Positions 47,369 through 58,091 of a DNA stretch of 64,000 nt are shown in pieces; position 1 is the stretch's first letter, and every line of letters begins with the position of its first letter. Below the pieces are notes generated by a model. That model had not been told where the DNA came from. It did not search any database and worked only from the letters and a program-made list of their open reading frames with translations. A program made the position numbers and the translations under genes. Where the stretch lies: NCBI GenBank assembly GCA_945859605.1, contig OX243817.1, positions 30,597,407-30,661,406 of the forward strand. The letters are read 5' to 3'. The DNA comes from Lumbricus rubellus. Its lineage: Eukaryota; Annelida; Clitellata; Crassiclitellata; Lumbricidae.

Positions 47369-48087
47369 GTCACTCACCTGTTAACCCTTTGGAAGAAATG
47401 TGGGGTATGACACATCCAAGAACTATTCTACTTTACGCTTTTAGCGGAAAACGTGGGTACCAGCTTTGGATTATTTTTGTCTACCTTAGTGACTATGAAA
47501 TACGGACACTACAGCAATTTCAGGTATTTTGAGCGAACATACCTTGCATTGAGAAGGATGAAGATAATGACGACTACAGCATTCTATGTCGCACTTGAAA
47601 CATTGGCTATTTTTCATAAGGTTGGTGGTAAGTAGATAATTGGACGGTGATTAGTTCACCTGCTGGCCATTTCAAAAAGGTTTGAAAAGTTATTTGTTGG
47701 TGATAATCGCCAGTTTATCAGCTAATAATTGGTCATAAAAGAATAGTTTAACTCACATTGTTTTCTATTGACATCGAATTAATAGTGTCGTTTTGATATC
47801 TTGCAACCAAAGAAATGTAAGCCTGTTGGGACATGTCATACCCCACCTCACCACAAACTTCACCTTCAAAGGGTTAATTTCGTGAACGAAAACGAAACGA
47901 AAAAGATTAGTCATTAGTTCACGAAAACGAAAACTAAAATGATTTTATGAATAAAAACTAAACTAAAACTAAAATGATTACCAGAAGCAAAACTAAAACT
48001 AAAACTAAACTGAAATGATTTGATGAAGAACTAAATAAAAACTAAAATAGAAATGATTTTCTGAACTAAAATAACACTGAGTGACAC
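47369..48087. mobile_element. AACGAA-hexamer repeat element, copy 2, split by a TTAA element
   Basis: The left end is GTCACTCACCTGTTAA and, after removal of the inserted 47385-47873 element, continues TTTCGTGAACGAAAACG. The right end AAAATAACACTGAGTGACAC is the inverted copy of the left ends seen here and at 46655. The body is a degenerate tandem of AAACGA/AAACTA hexamers. Confidence 0.7.
47385..47873. mobile_element. piggyBac-like MITE (489 bp) with TTAA target
   Basis: The element is bounded by TTAA at 47381-47384 and 47874-47877. The ends are CCCTTTGGAAG and CTTCAAAGGG; a sub-terminal inverted pair is GTGGGGTATGACA and TGTCATACCCCAC. TTAA target and CCC... ends are the marks of the piggyBac superfamily. 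Open frames inside have no recognisable similarity. Confidence 0.85.
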
Positions 48088-49199
48088 AGACTAGACATAA
48101 TATGCTCAATGCTCATACACAAAGACTAGACTGTAGTTCGGAGAAAAGGACACGTGGTTCAAGGACAAAGACACCAGAAAGATTCCAAAGTCACTAAGTC
48201 GACATAGAACGATAAATAGAACTGAAAGTTTGAAGAAAAAACATATTATGCGACGATAGACAACGATAGCAATGGAAAACGTGAGACCAAAACAAATATC
48301 AAACGTGAATAAAAACAGAAGACATTTTTTTAAAAAGAGACTACATGAATGATGGAATATAAATACGAAATTAGGCTGAGCGCGACGCTGACCTAGAGGA
48401 TTAAAAATAAAAACGAAAATAAAAGAGCTGTTGCTTGACTTGCTTCCTGGCAAACACACACCTCAAGTCAACTGAAATACAAGAGAAGAATTTTATCATA
48501 ATGATTTGGATAGTAGGCTATAACGTTGTTAGACAGCCTTTAGACTCGCATATAGGCCTACATAAGGTAGCATGCGCATCATAAGATGTAAATAAAACTA
48601 ACACTAGGAGTTAGAACACAGTCTGATTAAAATAGGCAGTTAGGGTCCACACAGATGCGAATCGTTTCGAAATGTCTCTGCAGGATCAAATGCGATAAAA
48701 TAATTCTTATTGAAAAAATTATATTTAATTAGCGTATATCATTGCCTTGAGGCTTAACGCCTGATCCAATTTTGCACCCTACAACCAAAAATAGCACAAA
48801 GTCAAAAGAAGTTACAAGTAGATAGCTAGCTATGGACTATTCCTGTTTTCTCATACCTCCTCCTTCACTTCCTTCTTTCTATTTTCTTTTCACCACATTC
48901 GTCTCTTCCTCCTGTTTTGCTTTCAGCTATTCCTCTCTGTCTAAGACCTCCAGCTGAGTTCCCTGTGGTCGCAGTTCCTACAGTCGCATATAATTCCACC
49001 ATCGCCTAAACTTCCGTTATTGCATGCTGACTTTCCATTTGTCTGCTTCATAGTCAATTTCTTAGACACAGAAATGGATTTCATCTTATTCACTGCTTTT
49101 GCATAATAATTATGTATAAGACAAGAATGCATAGAACGACTGATGCATGTAGTTTCTGGTCTATAATTGCCTTCCGTCGCTTCTATGTTGATGAACCAA
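48088..49199. other. intergenic, no gene seen
   Basis: Low-complexity AAC/AAA-rich stretch at 48270-48430, otherwise unique sequence. No supported gene. Confidence 0.4.
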
Positions 49200-49207
49200 C
49201 TTTAGGG

Positions 49208-49439
49208 CAGGGTGTCAAACCTTTTTTTAGTGGTGGGCCAGTTTGAACATCTTCTAACAAGTGGCGGGCCAGTGTGAACATCTTCTAACATGTGGTGGGC
49301 CAGTGTGAACATCTTCTAACATGTGGCGGGCCAGGGTGTCGAAGCTCCTGAGCAAAATTTGGTAGTGATCTGAGAGGGAGCTCCAAGCTTAGTCAGCCAG
49401 AAATTTTCTGGCCCGCTGGCCAGCTCTTTGACACCCCTG
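49208..49439. mobile_element. hAT MITE with CAGGGTGTCAAAC ends (232 bp)
   Basis: The ends are CAGGGTGTCAAAC and TTTGACACCCCTG, the classic hAT/Charlie-type terminus, with a perfect 8-bp target duplication CTTTAGGG (49200-49207, 49440-49447). Three tandem units of about 30 bases (GTGGGCCAGTGTGAACATCT) lie in the left half. Confidence 0.94.
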
Positions 49440-49984
49440 CTTTAGGGCATGACTTCAACGGGTGTCCCCTTGTACTACTGCAGCTTCGTCAGCTGAAAAT
49501 CACGTAACGTCTCATCTCATGCTAAAGCAGTCATCACTATAGTCATCACTGTAATTAGTATTATCATCGTCGTTGTCATCGCAGTTATGACAGTGATCAG
49601 CAGAAAAAAGTCACTTTATGAGGAGCAATGTTCACTGTTGCAGCCACTCACTAAAATCATGAGCATAAAAATGCATGGAAGTAAATCTCAGCTTCTGTAA
49701 TAATAGACTCTATGTATAATTGTGACTTGCTTTTATAAAGCGTCACAACCAGAAAAGTTTCGCTCCCGACCCTGGGTAGTATGGACGAAATGCTCTCTAT
49801 CCAGCATAACAGAAGCAATGAGCCTAACCCTCCAATGAGACGAGCAGCGACATTACATGTAAGAACAGACTGAGGCTTAGAAATATTATATACCTAATGT
49901 TCACCAAGGTCCACCCTGGTACGGATAAGGATGTAAATTAAATAGTGACAGCATGAAAGGAAAGGGAGCGGCTGATGGTGTAAC

Positions 49985-50940
49985 GAACTCTAACCTCGTT
50001 ACAGGGGATGGGTTTTGTGCTCCGTAGTGGATTAATGCAGCTAGCGTTTAAGGCGGGCTGATAGTTTAATCGCTAGCGTTTAGGGCGGGCTGATAGTTTA
50101 ATCGCTAGAGGGTGTATGCAGTATAAAAGATTGAGCTTCGCTTGGAACGACGGGAGAAGAGAGTTGAATTCAGACGGAGAGGGCAGAACTGTCCTTGAAG
50201 CGGAACGAGCAGGTCGTCACGTGACATTGGAACCGGGAAGAAGTCTTGTGCAACTGCGAAGTTAGGTTTCGATAGTTTTACGCTGAGTTAATGAGCTTTA
50301 GAGTCGAAACCACGGTGGAAGAAGAAACCACGGAGGACAGTTCTTGCAACGGAAGACACAGCTGTGGCAGAAGAATACCTTTGGTCAAGTTTCGTTCGTC
50401 ATGGTGTCTGGAGGAGTGACGGGAAACGCCCCTTTTCGAACGGGTAGTACTGCGAAGTTTATTCATTTGTGAGAAAAGCGATATTTAATTGTAGGCCTCT
50501 GCTTAATTAAGGACTAAAACATTGTCTGGGTTCTAGGGTGTTTCCGGGCAGAAGCTAGGGCTTTTGTACATGTAATATCATTTTGCTACTCTTTGTTGAA
50601 TGAGTGACATTTGAGAGTGTAGTCACGTGTACGTGAACTGTATAATATTCGCTTCACCATTATAGGCCGAATGAATGAAGGACATTTGCCAGAGTAACCA
50701 CGTGTACTTGAACTGTTGTATATTCACGTTGCTATTATAGGCTGAATGAGTGAATGATATTTGAGTGTGGTGGTTACTTGTGCTATGTAATATTAGTCTC
50801 GTGAATATTAGGAGAACGGGTAGAGAACCGTATAGCACCTTAAGGGGACTATTAGTAATAATTGCTGTGACTTTACAAACCCTTTCTTAGAGTTATGACT
50901 TTGCTATATTAATCTAGAGTAGGTTCACATTATATTGTTC
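49985..50940 (+). other. LTR-like leader and promoter of a retroelement
   Basis: Begins near TGTAACGAACTCTAACCTCG TTACA, a TGTAAC start with a short palindrome as in many Ty3/gypsy LTRs. Two 29-base direct repeats GCTAGCGTTTA(A/G)GGCGGGCT lie at 50040-50100, then a TATA box. Further on are diverged repeats with GTAACCACGTGTAC (50600-50790). The LTR's right edge and primer-binding site could not be fixed, so the identity as an LTR is an inference. Confidence 0.5.
50119..50128 (+). promoter_or_regulatory. TATA box before the gag-like gene
   Basis: GCAGTATAAAAGATTG is a strong TATA element about 890 bases before the ATG of the gag-like ORF, on the same strand. Confidence 0.6.
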
Positions 50941-51010
50941 TTCTGTGCTAATTAGGCGTAGCCATTGCATTACTTCGTATGTTTTGCTTGATTACATTAT
51001 CATAAAGCAA

Positions 51011-51688
51011 ATGGCTTCTCCTTCTCTAAAATTACTAGCCATTGAGGGGGAATTGAGTTCAGAGGAAGAAGAAGAAGTAAGGAATGCCTCCCCGGAAGTA
51101 GTCCTCGAACCTCTTTATGCTCAATTGGTTGCACATCTGGATAAAATGAGTGACACTCTGAAAGGAATGAAGCAAGAATCAGTAGATATAAAGGCGCAAC
51201 TGTTGGTTATGAAGGAGGCCCTGAAGTTTGGGAGGGCTCAGGAAGAACGGTGGAATTTGTCGGAACGGGAACGGTTGGAAAGATTGGAGGAAGAAACAAA
51301 TACTAGGACGCTCACAATAGGTGCACAAACGGACCCAGATATTCCGGACTACGGTCCGGAGGTTGTCAACCGACCAAGGACCGTGCCTACGCCCTCGTAC
51401 ACCTCGATCAACTTTGGCACTTTTCCCCTTAGAAGAGAAATAAACCCGAACACGGGAGCGAGACCAAAGGAATTTGGTCTGACCGGTTCATTTGCCCCAG
51501 GTCCAACGCACCTATTAAAAAGTATGGCCACCTCTCCACGGCAACGATCGGGAGTAGCGCCCCGATCGGGAGAAAGGTGGGCCTACGAGCGTTACAATGG
51601 TACGGAGTTGAAAGATGTGGAAAAGGAATCAGCAGAAGATATTGGAATAGCTTCATATACCGCACAGTGTGTCTGTGTGTCGAATTAA
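51011..51688 (+). CDS. gag-like ORF of a retroelement (225 residues), probably truncated
   Basis: The ATG at 51011 has a good context (GCAAATGG). The product has an acidic N-terminal part (LSSEEEEEVRNASPEV), a predicted coiled coil (about residues 40-95, LDKMSDTLKGMKQESVDIKA), a charged stretch (SERERLERLEEETN), a Pro/Thr/Ser-rich linker and a last part with GERWAYERYNGTE, which resembles the phrase opening many gag capsid domains. The capsid domain itself and any zinc knuckle or pol are absent; the frame stops soon after. No database-level family can be named. A host gene of unknown function is the alternative, but the LTR-like leader favours a retroelement remnant. Confidence 0.55.
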   Translation: MASPSLKLLAIEGELSSEEEEEVRNASPEVVLEPLYAQLVAHLDKMSDTLKGMKQESVDIKAQLLVMKEALKFGRAQEERWNLSERERLERLEEETNTRTLTIGAQTDPDIPDYGPEVVNRPRTVPTPSYTSINFGTFPLRREINPNTGARPKEFGLTGSFAPGPTHLLKSMATSPRQRSGVAPRSGERWAYERYNGTELKDVEKESAEDIGIASYTAQCVCVSN

Positions 51689-52870
51689 TTCTCAATTGCC
51701 CTCCGGAGCTCCACGATAGGCTGATAGCTCATTGGAATCTCTTGATAATAGACATCTGAACATTTAAGAAGTACACTACCATGGGCACCCGCACATAGAG
51801 GCAAGAGGAGGCACTTGCGCCTCTGGAAAATTGACACTAATTTTTCTAACTAATACTTTTGGGTTTTTAACAAATTTCTTCGCATTAATGCACAAATGAA
51901 ACGAATAATGCAGACGGTGAAAGTCAGAAATCTACGTTTAGAAATCTCTCTAGGAATAAACATGCTCTCAACTTTATGCCTTGCATGTCCAAGCTCTTTC
52001 TAATAGGTACCGTAACAGTATGTCTATGCTTATAATACATTAGTTGCTGCTGAAAGTCGCCACACGGCACAGCTTAATATTGTGTCGATATGTGGTGCAA
52101 CTCTATAAAATTGGTTGGTGGCTTGAGCCTTGGGGCCAAGTATCTTTCACATTTGGCTAACACGGTGTATATACATGTAGTGCAAGAAAATTCCCAAGTT
52201 CAGGCCAATTTTTAATAAATTTATTTCTGTTGCAATATACACCACAGATGCAGCGGATCTTACTTTAATAAAATAGGCAAACAGGTCGAGTTGTTGTGGA
52301 ACATTATAGAGTAGAAGGTAAAAATTGACGTTTTAATTTTAATTTTAAACTGCATACATTGCATTAATAATATAATATAGTTAGATAATTATGGCTATTC
52401 ATAATTCACCAGACTATTCAGTCCTCATGTAGGCCTATCCAAGTGATTCATCGTACTGGTTGCCAAACCTCAACAAACCTATGGCATATGCCATGCTCCA
52501 AATATCTGTCTGAAGTAATGCACAAATGGACCGCTCACAGCAACCTTTATTCTCCCTGCGCTTTGATCTTGACCGTTTGAATTTTTTGTTCCTCGTGTTA
52601 GGTCTCCCTTGGCTCAATGTCGGCCAATTTCTGAAACAGGTCCTTCCACTTGGCTTCTATGGACTTAAGTCCATGGCTGGATTTCCCCCACATCTTTTTA
52701 ACGTCATAGCGTTTTCTCCAGAGGATTCTGAGTTGAGAGCGCCTCTGAATAATCCACACTGCGAGAGGAGGATCATAAATTTCCACACCCGACACAATGC
52801 GATGACCTATTAAAAATTATAAGCAAGCGTCCAAATCAAGGTAAACGACCAACTCAAAGCAAAATGATGT
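51689..52870. other. intergenic with MITE relic and SINE tail
   Basis: At 51780 begins CATGGGCACCCGCACATAG, a one-ended relic of the 33434-type MITE (GGCACTTGCGCCTCTGGA follows). At 52733-52790 GAGCGCCTCTGAATAATCC with GCGAGAGGAGGATCATAAAT is a SINE/LINE tail. No gene is supported. Confidence 0.5.
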
Positions 52871-52872
52871 AG

Positions 52873-53154
52873 GATAGAGCTAAACGATTAGGTTACCTAG
52901 AGCAAACCTTCCCAACAATCTCCGAACTTGCCAACATAGCTGATGCAAAACTCCTCTTCTCCATTTTACACAACCCCAAACATGCAGGCCTACTTCACCA
53001 ACTCCTACCTCCCCTCCGATCCCCCTCCTCTCATCAATTAAGACCCAGAGCACACAACCATACTATCCCACCAAAGGACAACTCTCAATTTATTCCACGA
53101 TCATTATATAAAAACAATGTTACTATAGCTTATTCTAAGACTATCGAACTTTAA
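52873..53154 (+). pseudogene. LINE reverse transcriptase C-terminal fragment
   Basis: An open frame without a Met start runs DRAKRLGYLEQTFPTISELA, then FSILHNPKHAGLLHQLLPPL, and ends DNSQFIPRSLYKN...IEL. This matches the C-terminal pattern of a group of invertebrate non-LTR retrotransposons. No RT core remains. Confidence 0.75.
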
Positions 53155-53513
53155 TTATTCAGTATCACTCATGTTAACATTAACGCAGAAATTTTCTGCG
53201 TTATTGTCAGATTGTTTTTCTCAATAAAACGAATATAGGCTACACATGTGGAAGATAGAGATATTAAAGGTAGCAAGCTTAGCCTATACCTTTCAAGCGT
53301 AAAAATAAAGTCGTAGGACGTAGGCCTACGAACGTTTGGTTAAGAAGGCAAATGCCATCATAGCTCACACTCCACGAGTTCAGCAACGCAAATGTAGCCT
53401 TCAAACGTTAAAAATGACGACGCATGAACTGTTGGCTATGCTTATGAAGTTTGCGTCAATATTGTCATCAACTGTTTAATCCCACATATTTTTTACAGTG
53501 CCATCGACTTCAG
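53155..53513. other. 3' flank of the TRIM gene
   Basis: It includes an inverted AACGCAGAAATTTTCTGCGTTA palindrome-like segment at 53182-53204. No coding sequence is seen. Confidence 0.4.
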
Positions 53514-54289
53514 TCATCGTGCCATCGGAGTCCAAATTACAGCTTTTTTTAGATCTGATTCGAATACAGTTGCCCTATTTTTATCGTAATCAATCACAAA
53601 AATTCCAAATTTATTTTCCAAGACAACGATTGAAAGTCTGACATTATCATTCAGCATCTCTTCTTCATCCACAGATGTAGATCGATGGACAATGTCTCCG
53701 TTCCTGGTCACTTCGGAAAGAGCAAGAGAACCAAGGTCGCTGCATCGATGAAGAATGATTATATTTCCAGTCGGAGTTTCGACAGCTCTTATCGGATGTT
53801 GGATTTCTTTTGGCAACTGAACATTTTGAATGAGAACGACGTCTCGATTATATATTTCTACAAATGATGGCTGACCATCTCTCGGAATAATTACGTGACC
53901 ATCACTGGTCACTGAGAGTGTAAACGGTTCTTTGATATCGGATAACCAACGGGTCACTTGACGGTCACTTGGTACAATTTTCCAAATACATTTGGTTTCC
54001 AAGTCACTCACATAGAGGCAGTCGTAGAGAGCACAAGCTGCCATGTCACACGGCGATTTAAGGCATTTCACACGAAACTCCTCCTCTATCGAAAATGGCT
54101 TGTTTATGTTGTAGACCTGGATTCGATTGGAGGCTTTATGCAATACATAAACCTTATCTTTAAGCTTTGTTAGCTGAAAAGTTATATATGCATGGAAATA
54201 TTCCGACCATAGGCCTGTATTGACGTTATCCGACTGTAATCTTATTCCGATTCTTTCAAGAGAGACACATATTGAAAATGGAGGACCTA
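53514..54289 (-). CDS. TRIM-type protein, beta-propeller exon (last exon)
   Basis: On the minus strand the exon starts after an acceptor TTTGTTTTTTAG and encodes 258 codons to TGA. It holds repeated blade-like segments: KDKVYVLHKASNRIQVYN; DCLYVSDLETKCIWKIVPSD; EPFTLSVTSDGHVIIPRDG; PTGNIIILHRCSD; FGIFVIDYDKNRATVFESD. These are four to five NHL-like propeller blades, as in TRIM2/3/32/56-type proteins, and probably bind RNA or protein targets. There is no separate NHL consensus strong enough to name an ortholog. The reading frame joins in phase with 55570-55605 or with 56278. Confidence 0.87.
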
Positions 54290-55569
54290 CTAAAAAACAA
54301 ACAGCGTTGAACATGTTAATTTGATTTTAAAATATTATATCCGAAGCTATTAAAATCTTGCACCACATTTGCACATAGACCTAAAAAAAGCAGGTAGCTG
54401 AGCTGTCCAACCTGCAGCTCGCGGGGTGATTTCAAGTGACCCGTCAGAGTTCACTCATTTTTTAAACTTCGTGTCAAGTAAGCTACAATTAAAAGTGATT
54501 CCTAACTTTTTGACTTAAGAGTAAATTTTTCTTATTTTTACGACAAGAGGGGCCAATAGGAGTTCAAATTGACAACTTGGAGAAAATAAACGTATAGCCT
54601 GGGCTAATAGTACCGTACCGGTGTAAAGGTTTAATATTACCCCCTCCTAAACATTACCCCCCGGTGACTTGAAATCGGTTTCAGATTACCCCCGGAAACT
54701 AGATTTGCATCAATCATCGCATTTATTGCACTAAAAAATCAGAAAAATCATCCCGCTTCTTGTTTTGGTCTGAAGATTTTCATCCGTCATCCCACTTCGT
54801 GGTTTGTTATCAATATTTTAATCGGGGAAAAATAATAGCCTCGAGGCCATTTCTCCATGTGACTTCAGCGGCGATTTAGTATTTTAGTTACAGATGAAAA
54901 TATTGATAGCAGTGGGGCGCCCCCGTAGTCAGCCATTGCTGTGGGAGTTGCCGAGAGGTGCATGACCGTCCGCTGCTGGGTACGATAGTTCGCGGTGTAT
55001 CACGTGCATGCCTGCTTCTGACGTGTGGAGTCGTGTTTTACAATATATCGTCTGAAAATACCTGCTGTCTTCGTGTTGATTCGTACGGACGTCGCGACTG
55101 GGGAAACACTGCTAAGCCCTTCGATAGACGACGGAGGCCGGACTTGCGCCATCTTTGTGCGACACGCAAGCCTTACCACCTGGTGGGAGAGTTAGGCATC
55201 CGCTCTTCCCCACCCGCGGCTGAGATTCCGTTACAATGTTCTTATTAATTTCTTCCGTCCACTCTGTCAAAGGCCTTTTCATAGTCGACGAAACAGATTA
55301 CATAACCTGCCAATGCTGAATGCTTCTTTCTGCTATTACTCTCAACGCTGTCACTGCATCTCTTGTCCTACCCTTCCTGAAACCATACTGCTCCTCTTCT
55401 AAGCACTTACCCGTTTCTGCTTTTGTCTGCAGTCTTTTTGGTATTAATCCAAAATTACCAAGAGACAACAACGAGATGACACCAACCTAGTGGTTTCAAT
55501 ATCAAATCAAACAATCGATCAGAACATTGTTTGTACAGAAAAATTTACATCATAAAAGCTCTCACTAAC
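54290..55569. other. TRIM intron between microexon and last exon
   Basis: It contains poly-C/G-rich TTACCCCC stretches at 54635-54690, which look like a decayed TIR element, and an RT fragment at 55245-55450. The region 54900-55240 is GC-rich, with a spurious plus-strand frame. Confidence 0.45.
55245..55450 (-). pseudogene. LINE reverse transcriptase core fragment
   Basis: The minus strand has KCLEEEQYGFRKGR and TRDAVTALRVIAER, then after a frameshift FVDYEKAFDRVD, which are adjacent motifs of the RT palm/fingers in LINEs. It is frameshifted and short, so inactive. It lies in an intron of the TRIM gene on the same strand. Confidence 0.75.
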
Positions 55570-55605
55570 CTGGAATTTTCTCGATGATGTCTATTCCATC
55601 GGTTC
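55570..55605 (-). CDS. TRIM-type protein, predicted 36-base microexon
   Basis: On the minus strand GAACCGATGGAATAGACATC and its continuation to CCAG lie between an acceptor TTTCTCTGTAG and a donor CAG|GTTAGT. The length of 36 and phase (1,1) match both neighbours, adding 12 residues, GTDGIDIIEKIP (with split codons), between the coiled-coil and propeller parts. All three exons sum to 1,944 bases, exactly 648 codons. Skipping it also keeps the frame, so it may be a cassette exon. The evidence is splice signals and phase only. Confidence 0.6.
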
Positions 55606-56277
55606 CTACAGAGAAATTAGGCCCTATCAGTAACCAATTTACAATGAATTAGGCCTATAATGATTTTCATTCATTCATTATTCGTTATATGAATTTGTGT
55701 AGCTCACATTTTTTAGAGAAATATAGGTCTACTCAGAAGCGCTGCCAACAACAGCGTGGCCAAATAAAACGATTTTTTTGTTTCTATAATGCCCACTGGC
55801 CACCTATTTGAATACCTGCACCCGTAGGCTTATAGGCTACACTACATGTAGACTAGGTCTAGCCTATATTTAAAACACATCAGGGCTGTTTTAAAGGAAT
55901 TTTTAGAACTGCACAATCCCTTCTTTTCCTTCCTATCCTCTATGGTAAATCACTTCCAATCGGAGGACAATGGCCTTTTAAAATAGTTTTAACTGTACAG
56001 AAGTGCTTCTACAACTGCACAAAGCCATTTAGAACTGCACATTTTGTGCACAACTGCACCTTTAAAAAAGCCCTGAAACACATAGTAACGTGCAGAGTGG
56101 TCCAGCAAATTTGATGGTAGCCGCTGACAGACGACGATGGAGTTTTGATCCGAATATTGTGAACTGATAAAGGATTTAACACGTTTGAAATGATTAAAGA
56201 GCTTCGGAACAGATATGAAGGTTGTGAATGAATGTTTTGGAAATCCCTGTAGAACTTGTAAAATAAGCTTAGGCTAC

Positions 56278-57409
56278 CTTCAAATGTTCCAATGATATTT
56301 CGTTCCGATAGCTGGCTTTCCAAATTTGTTTTCTCAAAGGCAACAGAAAAGGAAGGCATTGACTGATCAGTAAAAGATTTGTGTTTCTGTTCTAATTCAG
56401 AAGATTGACTGCATAAGCCATCTACAGCCCGACATAAGTCTTCAGGCGTTCCTTTGTTCTTAATTTCAGTGCTGTAAGTCTTGAAACTTTCAAGAATTCT
56501 CAAGTGCATGTCTATTTCATCCCTTTGAATCTGCAGTGCTTTTAGCGTTTCAGCTTTTCTAGAAACCAGCTGGGCAAGTAACTCCTGCATGTTTTTATCA
56601 ACAAGGTCTTTCAATTCATTTGCCCTCTTCATGATCTCTGTCTCTGCTGTTTCAACCTGCTTGATAAAATTTCCTTTCTCCACATCTACCTGAGTCCTGA
56701 TGTCCATGCCATTTGCGTATGACGTCTTTACTTTCTCAACAATGACTTCAATCTGCTTTCGAAATTTCTCAGCAACATCGTCTACGTCAGAACAGCTGTG
56801 TCCTTTATGTTCGATTGCGAAACATTTCATACATATTGCTTTCCTACAATCGTGACAATACATTTCTATTGAATGTTTATTGTGTTGGTCACAATAGTTT
56901 GAAGTAGCTCGCTTTATCAGTTTTTCATTCACCGTCTGATTTCCAAATGCAACAATCTGGTGGTTTTTAAGCACTTTTTGTTTTTTGTGATAGTTTATGC
57001 AGCCATCGCATAAATTCTCTTCGCACTCAATGCAGTACATTTTGGCCAAAGGTGCTTCTGCGTTTGTCTTTTTCTCATTGTTTTCCTCACTGATTTCGCA
57101 TGAGTCACAATATCGGATTATTTCAGCTGGTTGCGATAGTTTGGCCATTTCCACAAGTCTGTCCATGAAGAAGTTCTTTTGTACTCCCAGAAATCCGTCC
57201 ACTGGAATGATAAACTCCTTTCTGCAGAGTGGGCAAGGCAGTCTGTCTCCTGGTTTCTTTTGTGACTCTGATCCTGTTCTTTCGAGGCATCTGAGACAAA
57301 ATGTGTGAATGCAAGGCAGCATTCGAGGATCTGAGAACGTTTCTGTACAAATACAGCATTCCGTTATGTCTTTGATTCCCTCTACGACTCCTATTGTTTT
57401 TCCGGCCAT
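56278..57409 (-). CDS. TRIM-type E3 ubiquitin ligase, RING/B-box/coiled-coil exon
   Basis: From the ATG at 57409: a C3HC4 RING finger with C18, C21, C33, H35, C38, C41, C59 and C62; a first B-box (about 100-155, YCDSCEISEE...CIECEENLCDGC); a second B-box (about 170-212, YCDQHNKHSIEMYCHDC...CMKCFAIEHKGH); and a long coiled coil (about 215-330). This is the tripartite motif arrangement of TRIM E3 ligases, which ubiquitinate targets through RING-bound E2. The exon ends TTTGAAG|GTAGCC, phase 1. If the donor is ignored the frame runs about 90 residues further into intron sequence with no domain, so I place the exon end at 56278. Invertebrate TRIM expansions often act in innate immunity or RNA regulation. 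Confidence 0.92.
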
Positions 57410-58091
57410 CGTGTGACTTCCTTAGGCCTAGATGAAAAAAAGCACATCAAGTGACGACCATTGAACATATTTTGAATTTTACAAGAATTTGCTTAATGGT
57501 AATTTTTATCCTGGCCCACAAGCCTAGCGGTAATTCCTAAGAATCCTAACTCTGGTTGTTAACTGCAACCGTCGGCCTAGTTCCTAACCTTAGTCCTTAA
57601 TATTGACCTTCATAAACACTACACATTTCAGAAAGTCATACCTGGAGATTGAGCTGTTACAGTAGGCCAACTTTGTTCACGTCTGACCTGGGCAAAAAGT
57701 GATCCGTCACCCCGGTGTGGTTAAAGTGACCCGAAACCCGCAGTTGTCTTTACCGGGTGATACATAAACCTAATCTCACAACTGCTTGATGCATCATTTT
57801 CGTTTTCAACTAACCACAACCATCGGCCTAGTTCCTAACCTTAGTCCTTAACATTGACCTCCAAAAACAGTACACATTAATTTTTCAGAAAGACATACTT
57901 GGACATTGAGCTGTAGTCCTACTTTGTTCACGTCTGAACTGGCCCGTCGCCCGAGTGGGCTAAAACCTGTTGGGGTTAAAGTGACATAAACCCGCAGTTG
58001 TCTGTACCGGGTGATACATCAACCCAATCTCACAACTGCTTGATGCATCATTTTCGTTTTCTGTATTCAATTGACGTAGACTAAATGGGTT
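57410..58091. repeat. tandem duplication (about 252 bp) upstream of the TRIM gene
   Basis: Two copies, about 57556-57806 and 57808-58062, share CTAGTTCCTAACCTTAGTCC, CTTTGTTCACGTCTGA, AACCCGCAGTTGTCT, and TCACAACTGCTTGATGCATC. They lie just 5' of the TRIM ATG on its strand. The first copy has CTCAATCTCCAG|GTATG on the minus strand, a possible leader-exon donor; the second copy has lost it (CCAAGTATG). Confidence 0.85.

Noticed and set aside
52598..52795. Minus-strand ORF with RRSQLRILWRKRYDVKKMWGK
   Set aside because: Its start lies in a SINE/LINE tail, and the residual resemblance to DNA-binding domains is too weak to call.
54958..55248. 96-residue plus-strand ORF in a GC-rich part of the TRIM intron
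   Set aside because: No recognisable domain, no matching splice sites, and it lies antisense within an intron.
56009..56277. Continuation of the TRIM frame to 466 residues
   Set aside because: The extra 90 residues have no domain, while GAAG|GTAGCC gives a donor whose phase fits two downstream exons.
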